DNA from: Spartobacteria bacterium
Lineage (GTDB): Bacteria > Verrucomicrobiota > Verrucomicrobiia > Chthoniobacterales > UBA10450
Assembly (NCBI GenBank): GCA_003169975.1
Contig: PNAA01000044.1
Coordinates: forward strand, 1 to 53,633
Direction of reading: 5' to 3'
Length of the DNA stretch: 53,633 bases
Shown: piece by piece, positions 47,233 to 53,633 of the stretch
Layout of the letters: each line of letters starts with the position of its first letter
Numbering within the stretch: position 1 is the first letter of the stretch
Notes under the pieces: generated by a model
The model's database searches: none
What the model saw: only the letters and a program-made list of their open reading frames with translations
Told to the model about the DNA's origin: nothing
Translations under genes and position numbers: made by a program

Positions 47233-47385
47233 GTGCCGATCATCGATTGCGACGCCATCCCGGCGCTCGTCGAACATCTCATGGAGCACCTTTCGCTGGC
47301 CCGCGAGTATTTTCGAGTTGCCCGTCGCCAGATGGCAAGCAGGAACGAGCCCTATGCCGTAATAATTCTGGACAAGCGTAGCTGA
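47233..47385 (+). CDS. Possible small protein (50 aa)
   Basis: A GTG-initiated frame encodes [20 protein letters not shown] and ends [12 protein letters not shown], with balanced, protein-like composition; a stop lies about 27 bases upstream in frame. There is no ribosome binding site. It occupies the gap between the secreted protein start (47227, minus) and the Kef-type antiporter. It could be a relic of a longer gene. Confidence 0.3.
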   Translation: MPIIDCDAIPALVEHLMEHLSLAREYFRVARRQMASRNEPYAVIILDKRS

Positions 47386-47438
47386 TTTCGCTCAAGATGG
47401 TCGGGAAGCCTCTCGCGCAAGACCGCCCTTGTTTAAGT

Positions 47439-48902
47439 ATGATGACAAGCACTGTTAAGTTGTATTTGATTATCACCAGCATCGCCGTGTTGGGAATCTT
47501 TGCCGTTCTCCACGCCGGCGGGCAGCTCTCGCCGCCGGCCACACCAATCGTGTCCGAAGCGACCGCGCCCCAGCCACCGTCCGCCTCCGCGCCCGCTGCG
47601 GGCTCTTTTTTCGATGCCGCCAGGATCAGCTTGTACCAAAACGGCACGAGTGCGCTAAGCCGCCTTTTTCTCCAGCTCTTCATTATCATCGCCGCGGCCT
47701 GCATCGCGGGCGCCCTTGTCGTCCGCATCGGACAGCCGGCTGTGGTCGGCGAAATGATCGCTGGCATCCTGCTGGGTCCGTCCCTTTTCGGGCTCCTCGC
47801 TCCCGGGGCTTTCCACTTCGTTTTCGCTCCCGCGTCCCTTGAACCGCTGCGACTTTTCAGCCAGATCGGCGTCTGTCTCTTCATGTTCGCCGTCGGGATG
47901 GAACTCGACGTGTCGCAGCTGAAGCGCCAGGTCCAGACCGCAATCGTGGTCAGCCATTCCAGCATCGTTATTCCCTACCTGTTGGGAGTGACTCTGGCGC
48001 TCTTTCTTTACCAGCGTCTCGCGCACCCGGGCGCCTCTTTCGCCGCTTTCGCCCTTTTTCTTGGGATCAGCATGAGCATCACCGCTTTCCCGGTGCTCGT
48101 CCGTATCTTGAAAGATCGCAACATCTTCAAGACCGCGCTGGGCAGCACCGCCACCGCCTGCGCCGCGGTCGACGACGTCACGGCCTGGACGATTCTTGCG
48201 TTCGTCATCGCCATCGCGCGCTCGACGAATGTCGGCGGCGCGGCGTTCACCTTCGGCCTCGTCATCGTTTTCGTCGCCCTGATGCTCCTGATCATAAAGC
48301 CCAATCTCCCAAGGTGGCTGGGCGAACCTTCCCTCGAACAACCAGCGCCCGGTCAGGTTACCCTTGCCGTCGTCCTCGGAGTTGTCATCATCTCCGCCTT
48401 CACGACGGAGTTGATCGGCGTTCACGCACTCTTTGGCGCATTTCTCGCTGGCACGGTCATGCCTTCGGTCAGCGGCTTTCGCGAAAAATTAGTCATCCGG
48501 GTTGAGAACATCAGCTCGGTGCTGCTCTTGCCGGTCTTCTTCGCCTTCACCGGACTGCGCACGCAGATCGGCTTGCTCGGCGACGGCGGCGACTGGATTG
48601 TTTGCCTCGTCATCATCGGTGTCGCGACCGTGGGCAAACTCGGCGGGAGCGCCCTCGCCGCGCGCATCACGGGAATGGACACGCGCACATCGTTGAAGCT
48701 CGGCGCCTTGATGAATACGCGCGGTCTGATGGAACTGATTGCGCTTAACATCGGTTACGACCTCGGCATTCTCTCCCAGCGTATATTCACGATGCTGGTG
48801 ATTATGGCGTTGGTCACCACCATCATGACTGGCCCACTGCTCGCCCTCTTCGGCAAAACAGAGCCAGCGCTGCAAGAGTCTGACCTGCGAAGGATTGTCT
48901 GA
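47439..48902 (+). CDS. CPA2/Kef-type cation:proton antiporter
   Basis: 487 residues from ATG 47439 (an ATG at 47397 is possible). An N-terminal span is followed by a 40-residue Pro/Ala/Ser loop ([20 protein letters not shown]), then about 12 spans. The CPA2 motifs are [47 protein letters not shown] (ion-site Asp pair) and [17 protein letters not shown]. It exchanges K+ or Na+ for H+. No RCK/TrkA-N domain, so it is not a full KefB/C. A second antiporter type besides the CPA1 gene at 2799. Confidence 0.9.
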   Translation: MMTSTVKLYLIITSIAVLGIFAVLHAGGQLSPPATPIVSEATAPQPPSASAPAAGSFFDAARISLYQNGTSALSRLFLQLFIIIAAACIAGALVVRIGQPAVVGEMIAGILLGPSLFGLLAPGAFHFVFAPASLEPLRLFSQIGVCLFMFAVGMELDVSQLKRQVQTAIVVSHSSIVIPYLLGVTLALFLYQRLAHPGASFAAFALFLGISMSITAFPVLVRILKDRNIFKTALGSTATACAAVDDVTAWTILAFVIAIARSTNVGGAAFTFGLVIVFVALMLLIIKPNLPRWLGEPSLEQPAPGQVTLAVVLGVVIISAFTTELIGVHALFGAFLAGTVMPSVSGFREKLVIRVENISSVLLLPVFFAFTGLRTQIGLLGDGGDWIVCLVIIGVATVGKLGGSALAARITGMDTRTSLKLGALMNTRGLMELIALNIGYDLGILSQRIFTMLVIMALVTTIMTGPLLALFGKTEPALQESDLRRIV

Positions 48903-48971
48903 GGCGCGGCAAACTCGACTGCGATATTTTGTTGCCTCGACGCGAAAGCTTTGAGGTAAAGCGCCGATATC

Positions 48972-49562
48972 TTACACCCGACTGAACGGCACGAGCATTG
49001 GAACGCGGCGGCGGTAGGAATCGTAAGCCTCTGGGCCGAGCTGTTCGCGGAGGAAGCCTTCTTCGAGTCGCGCCTTTATCCAAAAGCCGAGCGCGGCCAC
49101 GAGCGCGCCGGCGATCGCCAGGAGCGTGCCTTTGACGACCGCCAGCGCCATCGCTGCCAAAATGATCCCGGTATAAATCGGATGGCGCACGATGCCATAT
49201 GGTCCGGTGTCGACGATCCGGTGATCGGCTTTGCGGGTCACAAAGGCGGACCAAAGCCGGCCGAGATGGATTCGTGCCCACCAGGCGAAAGTAAAACCAA
49301 TGACGCAAAGCACTACCATGGCCCAGGCCGCGCTCTCCGGCAGCGTCCAGAGATGCAGCGGGCCGTAAGATTGGCGAGTCTGAACGGCGAAAAGCAAAAC
49401 GAAGCCGACGAGTGTGAGCAGACGATATGGCAGTTGCTGCGCGATGCTCGCCCGCGACTCAGTGCGGTTCGACCAGACGGCAGCCAGAAACCACGAGAGC
49501 GCCCATGCAATCCAAATGGTGTAGCAGGCGCTTTCCGGTTCGGTCGCGAAGGCGGCGGTCAT
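48972..49562 (-). CDS. Isoprenylcysteine carboxyl methyltransferase (ICMT)-like membrane protein
   Basis: 196 residues, five to six spans. The C-terminal motif GPYGIVRHPIYTGIIL and the end REQLGPEAYDSYRRRVPMLV are typical of the ICMT/PEMT fold, which binds SAM in the membrane. Substrate unknown in bacteria. ATG 49562. Confidence 0.85.
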   Translation of the reverse strand: MTAAFATEPESACYTIWIAWALSWFLAAVWSNRTESRASIAQQLPYRLLTLVGFVLLFAVQTRQSYGPLHLWTLPESAAWAMVVLCVIGFTFAWWARIHLGRLWSAFVTRKADHRIVDTGPYGIVRHPIYTGIILAAMALAVVKGTLLAIAGALVAALGFWIKARLEEGFLREQLGPEAYDSYRRRVPMLVPFSRV

Positions 49563-49622
49563 TCCCAGCAGGTAGTTTGCACGTTCCGCAGCGCGTCACA
49601 ACTTTGGGTGTGCGATTGATTA

Positions 49623-49668
49623 ACCGCAGAAGTCGCAGAGATCGGGGAGAAGAAGCAAAATTCTGCGG
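49623..49668. repeat. Short inverted repeat CCGCAGAA ... TTCTGCGG
   Basis: 8-bp perfect arms at 49623-49630 and 49661-49668 around GTCGCAGAGATCGGGG... . It lies next to the larger repeat at 49675 and is of the same kind of intergenic word. Confidence 0.45.
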
Positions 49669-49674
49669 CTTCAA

Positions 49675-49798
49675 CCACGGATTACACGAATAACACGAAT
49701 AACACGGATGGTGATCGCCGCGTTTGTGGCGGATTCAGATGGCAAGCGGAGCGCTTGCCCTACAATTTTCCGATCCGTGGCATCCGCGTAATCCGTGG
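49675..49798. repeat. 124-bp inverted-repeat element with 9-base-period arm
   Basis: CCACGGATTACACG (49675-49688) pairs with CGCGTAATCCGTGG (49785-49798) with one mismatch. The left arm runs on as 9-base units ACACGAATA, ACACGAATA, ACACGGATG. The centre holds a GGCAAGCG/CGCTTGCC hairpin. No coding capacity. Its construction (9-base-period arm, inverted ends, intergenic) parallels the ends of the GxxExxY module at 12331-12805. Confidence 0.6.
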
Positions 49799-49825
49799 CT
49801 CCCACCTGCTGCGCTGGCACCGTGG

Positions 49826-50356
49826 TTACGTTGCGGCTTTGATTAACTGGCAGTGCAGGTCTCCGGTCAGGGTCTCGATCCGCTGGCTCAACTCCTTGAT
49901 CAGCTCGGTCAGCGTCGTGTTTTGGTGCAGCAGCTCGATCAGCCGGGCGGTTTGTTCCGCGGCCGTCAGCTCCCGCTCCTGGCTGGCGAGGGCGATGGCT
50001 TCGCGATGTTGCGCGTCGGCGTCGGCATGCGCTTTGTCGCGGTCGGCCTGGCGGGTTTGCGCGAGGAGGATGAGAGGCGCGGCATAGGCCGCCTGCAAAC
50101 TGAAGGCGAGGTTGAGGAGAATGAAGGGATAGATATCGAAATGGACGACGCCGATGACGTTGAGAATAATCCAAACCGCCACGACGAGGGTTTGCCCAAC
50201 GAGGAAGACGGGCGTGCCAAAGAAGCGGGCAAAGGCCTCCGCTTTGAGCGCAAACCAATCGTTCCCGAAAACGGCAGTGAGATGGTGATGCGGAAGGTGA
50301 AAACGAAAATGGTGGCGGCTATTTTCCGCGGCGGTAGACGGGTGGCGTGTATTCAT
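49826..50356 (-). CDS. DUF1003 membrane protein
   Basis: 176 residues. DUF1003 region: HHHLTAVFGNDWFALKAEAF, then a span GQTLVVAVWIILNVIGVV and a second (YPFILLNLAFSLQAAYAAPL). The tail from about residue 105 is a long charged coiled-coil (RQADRDKAHADADAQHREAI ...). Function unknown. ATG 50356. Confidence 0.85.
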   Translation of the reverse strand: MNTRHPSTAAENSRHHFRFHLPHHHLTAVFGNDWFALKAEAFARFFGTPVFLVGQTLVVAVWIILNVIGVVHFDIYPFILLNLAFSLQAAYAAPLILLAQTRQADRDKAHADADAQHREAIALASQERELTAAEQTARLIELLHQNTTLTELIKELSQRIETLTGDLHCQLIKAAT

Positions 50357-50476
50357 CCCGCGACTCTAGCGAAGGCCTTGCGCCCGGTCGAGCGCGCTTA
50401 AGAATGGCGGTCGCACTCCAGCGGAAAAAGCTGCGCCGCGGTTTCTGTCTCGGGCTGCTGCTGTCGCAGCGCTCCG

Positions 50477-50602
50477 CTACTTTCTTTTCGGCGCGGCCTT
50501 GGCGGCGGCAGCCGGCAGCTCTTTCTTCTGCGCCGCGGTGCTGGCTTTCGCTTTCTGCTGCGCTTTTTGCTTCTGATTCGCTTTCGGTGATTTGTCGCCC
50601 AT
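50477..50602 (-). CDS. Very small Lys/Ala/Gln-rich basic protein (41 aa)
   Basis: An ATG frame MGDKSPKANQKQKAQQKAK ... PKRK with a TAG stop. It resembles a family of 40-residue 'MGDKSPKANQKQK'-type proteins that I recall from several soil phyla. It is strongly basic and probably disordered; nucleic-acid or ribosome binding is inference. It lies between the DUF1003 and zinc-ribbon genes, all on the minus strand. Confidence 0.7.
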   Translation of the reverse strand: MGDKSPKANQKQKAQQKAKASTAAQKKELPAAAAKAAPKRK

Positions 50603-50698
50603 GTTGCGAAACGCTCCACTCGCGATCGGTAATGTCAAAGGGGGATTAGATTTTTTTCGCGGGTAACGCGGATGTGGGGAATGCGGCTCTGACTCGCG

Positions 50699-50884
50699 TT
50701 AGCGAAAGAAAATCAGGTATGCGAAAACGCCGAACACCACGACGGCCGCGATCATCTGCGGAAGATATTTGGCATCAAATGGCCGGAACGATGGAACCGT
50801 GCTGAAGGAGGAAGCACAATGCCGGCAATGATTCCCGAGAGTGGAAAGCGCATAGCCGCAGGTCGGGCAGGATTCCAAGGACAT
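50699..50884 (-). CDS. Small zinc-ribbon membrane protein (61 aa)
   Basis: MSLESCPTCGYALSTLGNHC and RHCASS give four Cys in CxxC-x(10)-CxxC, a zinc ribbon. The C-terminal 20 residues are a membrane span (MIAAVVVFGVFAYLIFF). ATG 50884 is preferred over one nine codons upstream. Unknown function. Confidence 0.7.
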   Translation of the reverse strand: MSLESCPTCGYALSTLGNHCRHCASSFSTVPSFRPFDAKYLPQMIAAVVVFGVFAYLIFFR

Positions 50885-51023
50885 AAGCAATGATCGCAGA
50901 ATTTCGTCCAATAGCGAGCGATCTCGACAGGTGGGTCTTTCCGAACGGGATCGCGGAGGATGGATTGCGAAAAGAAAGGGGAGCCGCCCGCAAGCCCCAA
51001 GAGCCTGCCCGCCGACGCTATCC

Positions 51024-51398
51024 TCAGTCAGATGGCGAAGTAACTACGGCCGAACGCAGTTCGTCGATATCGAAAGGCTTCAAGAGGATCGCGTCCACGT
51101 CCATCCGCTCGTAGGCTTCGCGAATGTCCGGCGTGAGTTGCGCCGACAAAACGATGATCTTGCCGGGGATGCTGCGTTGCCTGATCGCCTCGACCAATTC
51201 AAGGCCAGTGAGATTGGGCATTTTTTGATCGACAATAATCGCGTCGTACGGATCCGGAGTGGTATCGAGTTTTTCGAGTGCAGAATAGCCGTCCTCCACA
51301 CTGAGCACTTCATAGCGCGGTCCCGCAAAGACATAGCGCAACGAAAATGCGACCGCCGGTTCGTCGTCGACCGTCAGGATTCGGAACGGTGCAGCCAT
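51024..51398 (-). CDS. Stand-alone response-regulator receiver 1
   Basis: 124 residues, a CheY-like receiver only. Acidic pocket Asp11-Asp12 (LTVDDEPA), phosphoacceptor Asp57 (IIVDQKMPN), Ser in VLSAQ and Lys in LLKPFD. No output domain. It is a tandem paralogue of the receiver at 51496-51864. No histidine kinase is in the window. ATG 51398. Confidence 0.9.
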   Translation of the reverse strand: MAAPFRILTVDDEPAVAFSLRYVFAGPRYEVLSVEDGYSALEKLDTTPDPYDAIIVDQKMPNLTGLELVEAIRQRSIPGKIIVLSAQLTPDIREAYERMDVDAILLKPFDIDELRSAVVTSPSD

Positions 51399-51495
51399 AG
51401 TCCTACCCAAGAAAGCAGCAATGCCCGTACCGGCGACGGGCCGATGAACGACCGAGGCTGTAAAATAGGAGTTTGCCCGCCAACGCTATTCCCGG

Positions 51496-51864
51496 TCAGA
51501 TGAGGTTGTCCACGGCGGAGCGAAGCTGGCCGACGTCGAAGGGCTTCGGGAAGATCGCGTGCACGTCCATCCGCTCGTAGGCGGCGCGTGCTTCTGCCGA
51601 GATGTCGGCCGACAAAACAATGATCTTGCCCGGGATGCTGCGCTCCCGCAGCGCACCGACGAGCTCCAAGCCGGTGAGATTCGGCATTTTTTGATCGACA
51701 ATGATCAAATCGTAGGGATCGGGACTGGCCTCGAGCGCGGCGAGCGCGGCCTGGCCGTCCTCGACGCTGTGGATTTCATAGCGCGGTCCGGCGAAGACAA
51801 ACTTCAAGGAAAGTGTGACCGACGCCTCGTTATCAACGGTTAAGATTCGGAAGGGAGCATCCAT
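51496..51864 (-). CDS. Stand-alone response-regulator receiver 2, Asp to Asn in the acidic pocket
   Basis: 122 residues, about 65% identical to receiver 1 by eye. Phosphoacceptor Asp57 is kept (IIVDQKMPN), but the acidic pair reads Asp11-Asn12 (LTVDNEAS), which would weaken Mg2+ binding. Lys in FPKPFD and Ser in VLSAD are kept. ATG 51864. Upstream in transcription of receiver 1, 97 bases apart. Confidence 0.9.
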   Translation of the reverse strand: MDAPFRILTVDNEASVTLSLKFVFAGPRYEIHSVEDGQAALAALEASPDPYDLIIVDQKMPNLTGLELVGALRERSIPGKIIVLSADISAEARAAYERMDVHAIFPKPFDVGQLRSAVDNLI

Positions 51865-52193
51865 AATTCCCACAGAAAACGGGAGCAATGTCCGTACCGT
51901 GTTGGCGGGCGCATTACCGGCGCGCCGCAGCGGAATGATCCTTGCTCAGTTTGCTCGGGATGTCGACTACAGAAATCGGGCATTACAATTTGGTGACGTC
52001 CTTTCTCTCCGATTGGAATCTCCGGCGATTTGACTCACCGTTGACGTCAATCAATGAGAAAGACATGCGGCGAAACCTGACGCAACGATGCAATTTCCAA
52101 GTGCAGGTGCTCAAAACTCCATGCGCCTTGGCTTCAGCGTCTCGCCTGTCCACGCAACGCTCTCCGGCAACCGCGCCTCCCTCATCGGCACTC
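51865..52193. other. 329-base intergenic region
   Basis: Divergent gap between receiver 2 and the secreted kelch-containing protein, so it should hold both promoters. A TTGACG stands at 52041, without a convincing -10 at the right distance. No palindromes, RNA genes or good small frames seen. Confidence 0.4.
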
Positions 52194-53633
52194 ATGAAAG
52201 CCATCCTGGCTTGCGTGCTATTGCTCGGGTTGTCCCCCGCGCTCTGTCGCGCTCAGACAACGATCCTGGCCAGCAATGTCGGCAATCCGGATAACATCAT
52301 TGTCGATGCAAGCAGTGTTTACTGGGATGACCTTTACACCGGCAAGATCAGTTCCGTCAGCGTGAATCCTGGCGGAGCGGTGATAGATTATCCGGTGGCG
52401 ATGGTCGGAGGTGGCGATCTTGCGCAAGATAGCGCGTCACTTTACTTCGCCGGCGCGGCCAACGCGGGCCCTTACCTCAGCGAGCATTTTGTTTACAAGA
52501 CGTCGAAAGCCGGTGGGCTAACCAATACCATCAGCAATGGGATGGACCACGGCTTCGCCTACGGCGGGTCACTCACCATCGGACCGGCGGGCGGGATCCT
52601 CTATTATATTGGCGGCGCCCGTTCGATACCGGGAGAAGTCAATAATCTCTACTTCCCGGTTGTATCTCTTTCCACTCAGGGCGGCAGCGATAACGCTCTT
52701 ATTTACGATGACCCGCAGAGCTTGGACGAAGCAATTTTTCAGCAGGATGGTCTTAGATACTGGACGGGTGGTCTTCCCAGCCATTTTAGTACTGACAGCA
52801 CCTATCTTTATTGGTCGGACTCGGACACGACGACCATCTGGCAAACGCCCTTAGTAGGCGGGCCGGCTACAGCCATCGTTTCCGGGCGCAGCAAGATCCA
52901 AGTCATCGCCACACCTACGACCGGGGCCGCCGCCGGCTCCATCTTTTGGATCGAGGGAGACATCGGCGGCGCCAGTCTCATGCGCCGCGAGGTTGGCGGC
53001 CAAATCATTACGGTGCTCTCCGGCGGCATCATTTCCGCCCCGAAACGCTGCTTCGCCGTGTCTGACGATTTGGTTTACTGCGAACAAGGCGGCGGCCTGG
53101 TGCAAGTCTCCATTAACGGCGGGTCCACGACAGTCGTCGCCAGCGCCGGACAGGCTTTCGGCCCGGTCGGCGTTGCGGTGGACGCCACTTACGCTTACTG
53201 GAGTAACCTCTCGAGCCAGATCATGCGCGCGAAGCGGCCGACTGGCGGCAGTGGGACACCCCCAGTCGTTTTCAATAAGACTGGCAGCCTCGGAACCGCG
53301 CGCGCGGGACAGACCCAAACGTTGCTGATCAACGGCAAGGTGCTTGTGGCAGGAGGAGTAGGTGCAGGGGGCGCCTATCTGGCGGGCGCGGAAATCTACG
53401 ATCCCGCAACCGGGGCCTGGACGGCAGCCGGCAGCTTTCCCTTCGCCCGAGCCGGTCACACGGCCTTGTTGCTGCCTAACGGCAAGCTACTCATTGCAGG
53501 CGGTTTTGACGGCACTAACTATCTCGCGAGCGCCGAAGTTTATGATCCGGCGGCTGGGACCTGGACGCCGACGGGCAGCATGAAAAACGCCCGCACGGTT
53601 CCCACGGCGACATTGCTGCCTAACGGCAAGGTG
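52194..53633 (+). CDS. Secreted propeller protein with C-terminal kelch repeats, 3' end outside the window
   Basis: 480 codons visible from ATG 52194. Signal peptide MKAILACVLLLGLSPALCRA. Residues 20-360 form repeated blades of the kind NIIVDASSVYWDD, YLYWSDSDTTTIWQTPLVGG, and VAVDATYAYWSNLSSQIMRA, a YWTD/NHL-like propeller. From about residue 370 the sequence switches to kelch units (TLLINGKVLVAGG, AEIYDPATGAW, HTALLLPNGKLLIAGG), like those in the protein at 5659-7803. Two CCTAACGG near-matches to the octamer encode LPNGK in the kelch units. A two-propeller exported fusion; ligand unknown. Confidence 0.85.
   Translation, partial: MKAILACVLLLGLSPALCRAQTTILASNVGNPDNIIVDASSVYWDDLYTGKISSVSVNPGGAVIDYPVAMVGGGDLAQDSASLYFAGAANAGPYLSEHFVYKTSKAGGLTNTISNGMDHGFAYGGSLTIGPAGGILYYIGGARSIPGEVNNLYFPVVSLSTQGGSDNALIYDDPQSLDEAIFQQDGLRYWTGGLPSHFSTDSTYLYWSDSDTTTIWQTPLVGGPATAIVSGRSKIQVIATPTTGAAAGSIFWIEGDIGGASLMRREVGGQIITVLSGGIISAPKRCFAVSDDLVYCEQGGGLVQVSINGGSTTVVASAGQAFGPVGVAVDATYAYWSNLSSQIMRAKRPTGGSGTPPVVFNKTGSLGTARAGQTQTLLINGKVLVAGGVGAGGAYLAGAEIYDPATGAWTAAGSFPFARAGHTALLLPNGKLLIAGGFDGTNYLASAEVYDPAAGTWTPTGSMKNARTVPTATLLPNGKV

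Overview
The window looks like a piece of chromosome from a GC-rich, aerobic, free-living bacterium, most likely a soil Verrucomicrobiota. That assignment is inference. It rests on the overall family mix (DUF5069, TIGR03067, HAF-repeat and kelch secretory proteins, GxxExxY, a YpdA-like reductase fused to a polyferredoxin) and on the many REP-like palindromes. No rRNA or other taxonomic marker beyond gyrA and gyrB is present.

Layout. 1-2.5 kb is a worn defence-like patch, all on the minus strand: an FRG-domain protein, an ApeA-like N-terminal fragment cut by a 76-bp inverted-repeat element, and an SF2 helicase that runs off the left edge. 2.8-5.6 kb holds a CPA1 Na+/H+ antiporter whose 3' end is duplicated just downstream, a 50-residue basic protein and tRNA-Leu(UAA). 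5.6-9.7 kb has a large secreted kelch protein, a GGQ release-factor-like protein, a frameshifted Gfo/Idh/MocA oxidoreductase and a small lipoprotein with a strong terminator. 9.7-15.4 kb is the gyrB-gyrA operon on the minus strand, split by a GxxExxY gene bracketed by 20-bp perfect inverted repeats. 15.8-18.2 kb is a flavin reductase/polyferredoxin fusion.

18.4-22.4 kb is a coupled pair for alpha-glucan and trehalose metabolism (treZ and a GH133-type debranching enzyme). It is followed by an IscA-like protein, envelope proteins, a HIT hydrolase, an ArnT/PMT-type glycosyltransferase and an N-terminally short CreD-like protein. 28.5-31.8 kb has a cupin, an unusual cpYpsA-GT2 fusion, and a kynurenine-branch pair (3-hydroxyanthranilate dioxygenase and ACMSD). 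31.8-34.3 kb is a phosphate module (PhoU, DUF47, Pit). 34.3-36.6 kb is a BNR-repeat protein and a MoaD/ThiS protein with a duplicated, pseudogene-interrupted junction.

36.7-53.6 kb is looser and more accessory: a Rieske oxygenase, DUF5069, a methyltransferase, a MATE exporter, small secreted proteins, three VOC proteins in a row, a HAF-repeat protein, a Kef-type antiporter, an ICMT-like methyltransferase, DUF1003, small basic and zinc-ribbon proteins, two tandem stand-alone receivers, and a kelch-containing secreted protein cut by the right edge.

The most unusual feature is not a gene. The octamer TCGTTAGG (complement CCTAACGA) occurs at least 27 times, 26 of them between 8.4 and 37.1 kb. 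It is read in several codon frames and also sits on stop codons and in untranslated spacers, which points to selection on the DNA word itself. Chance at this base composition would give only about one or two copies.
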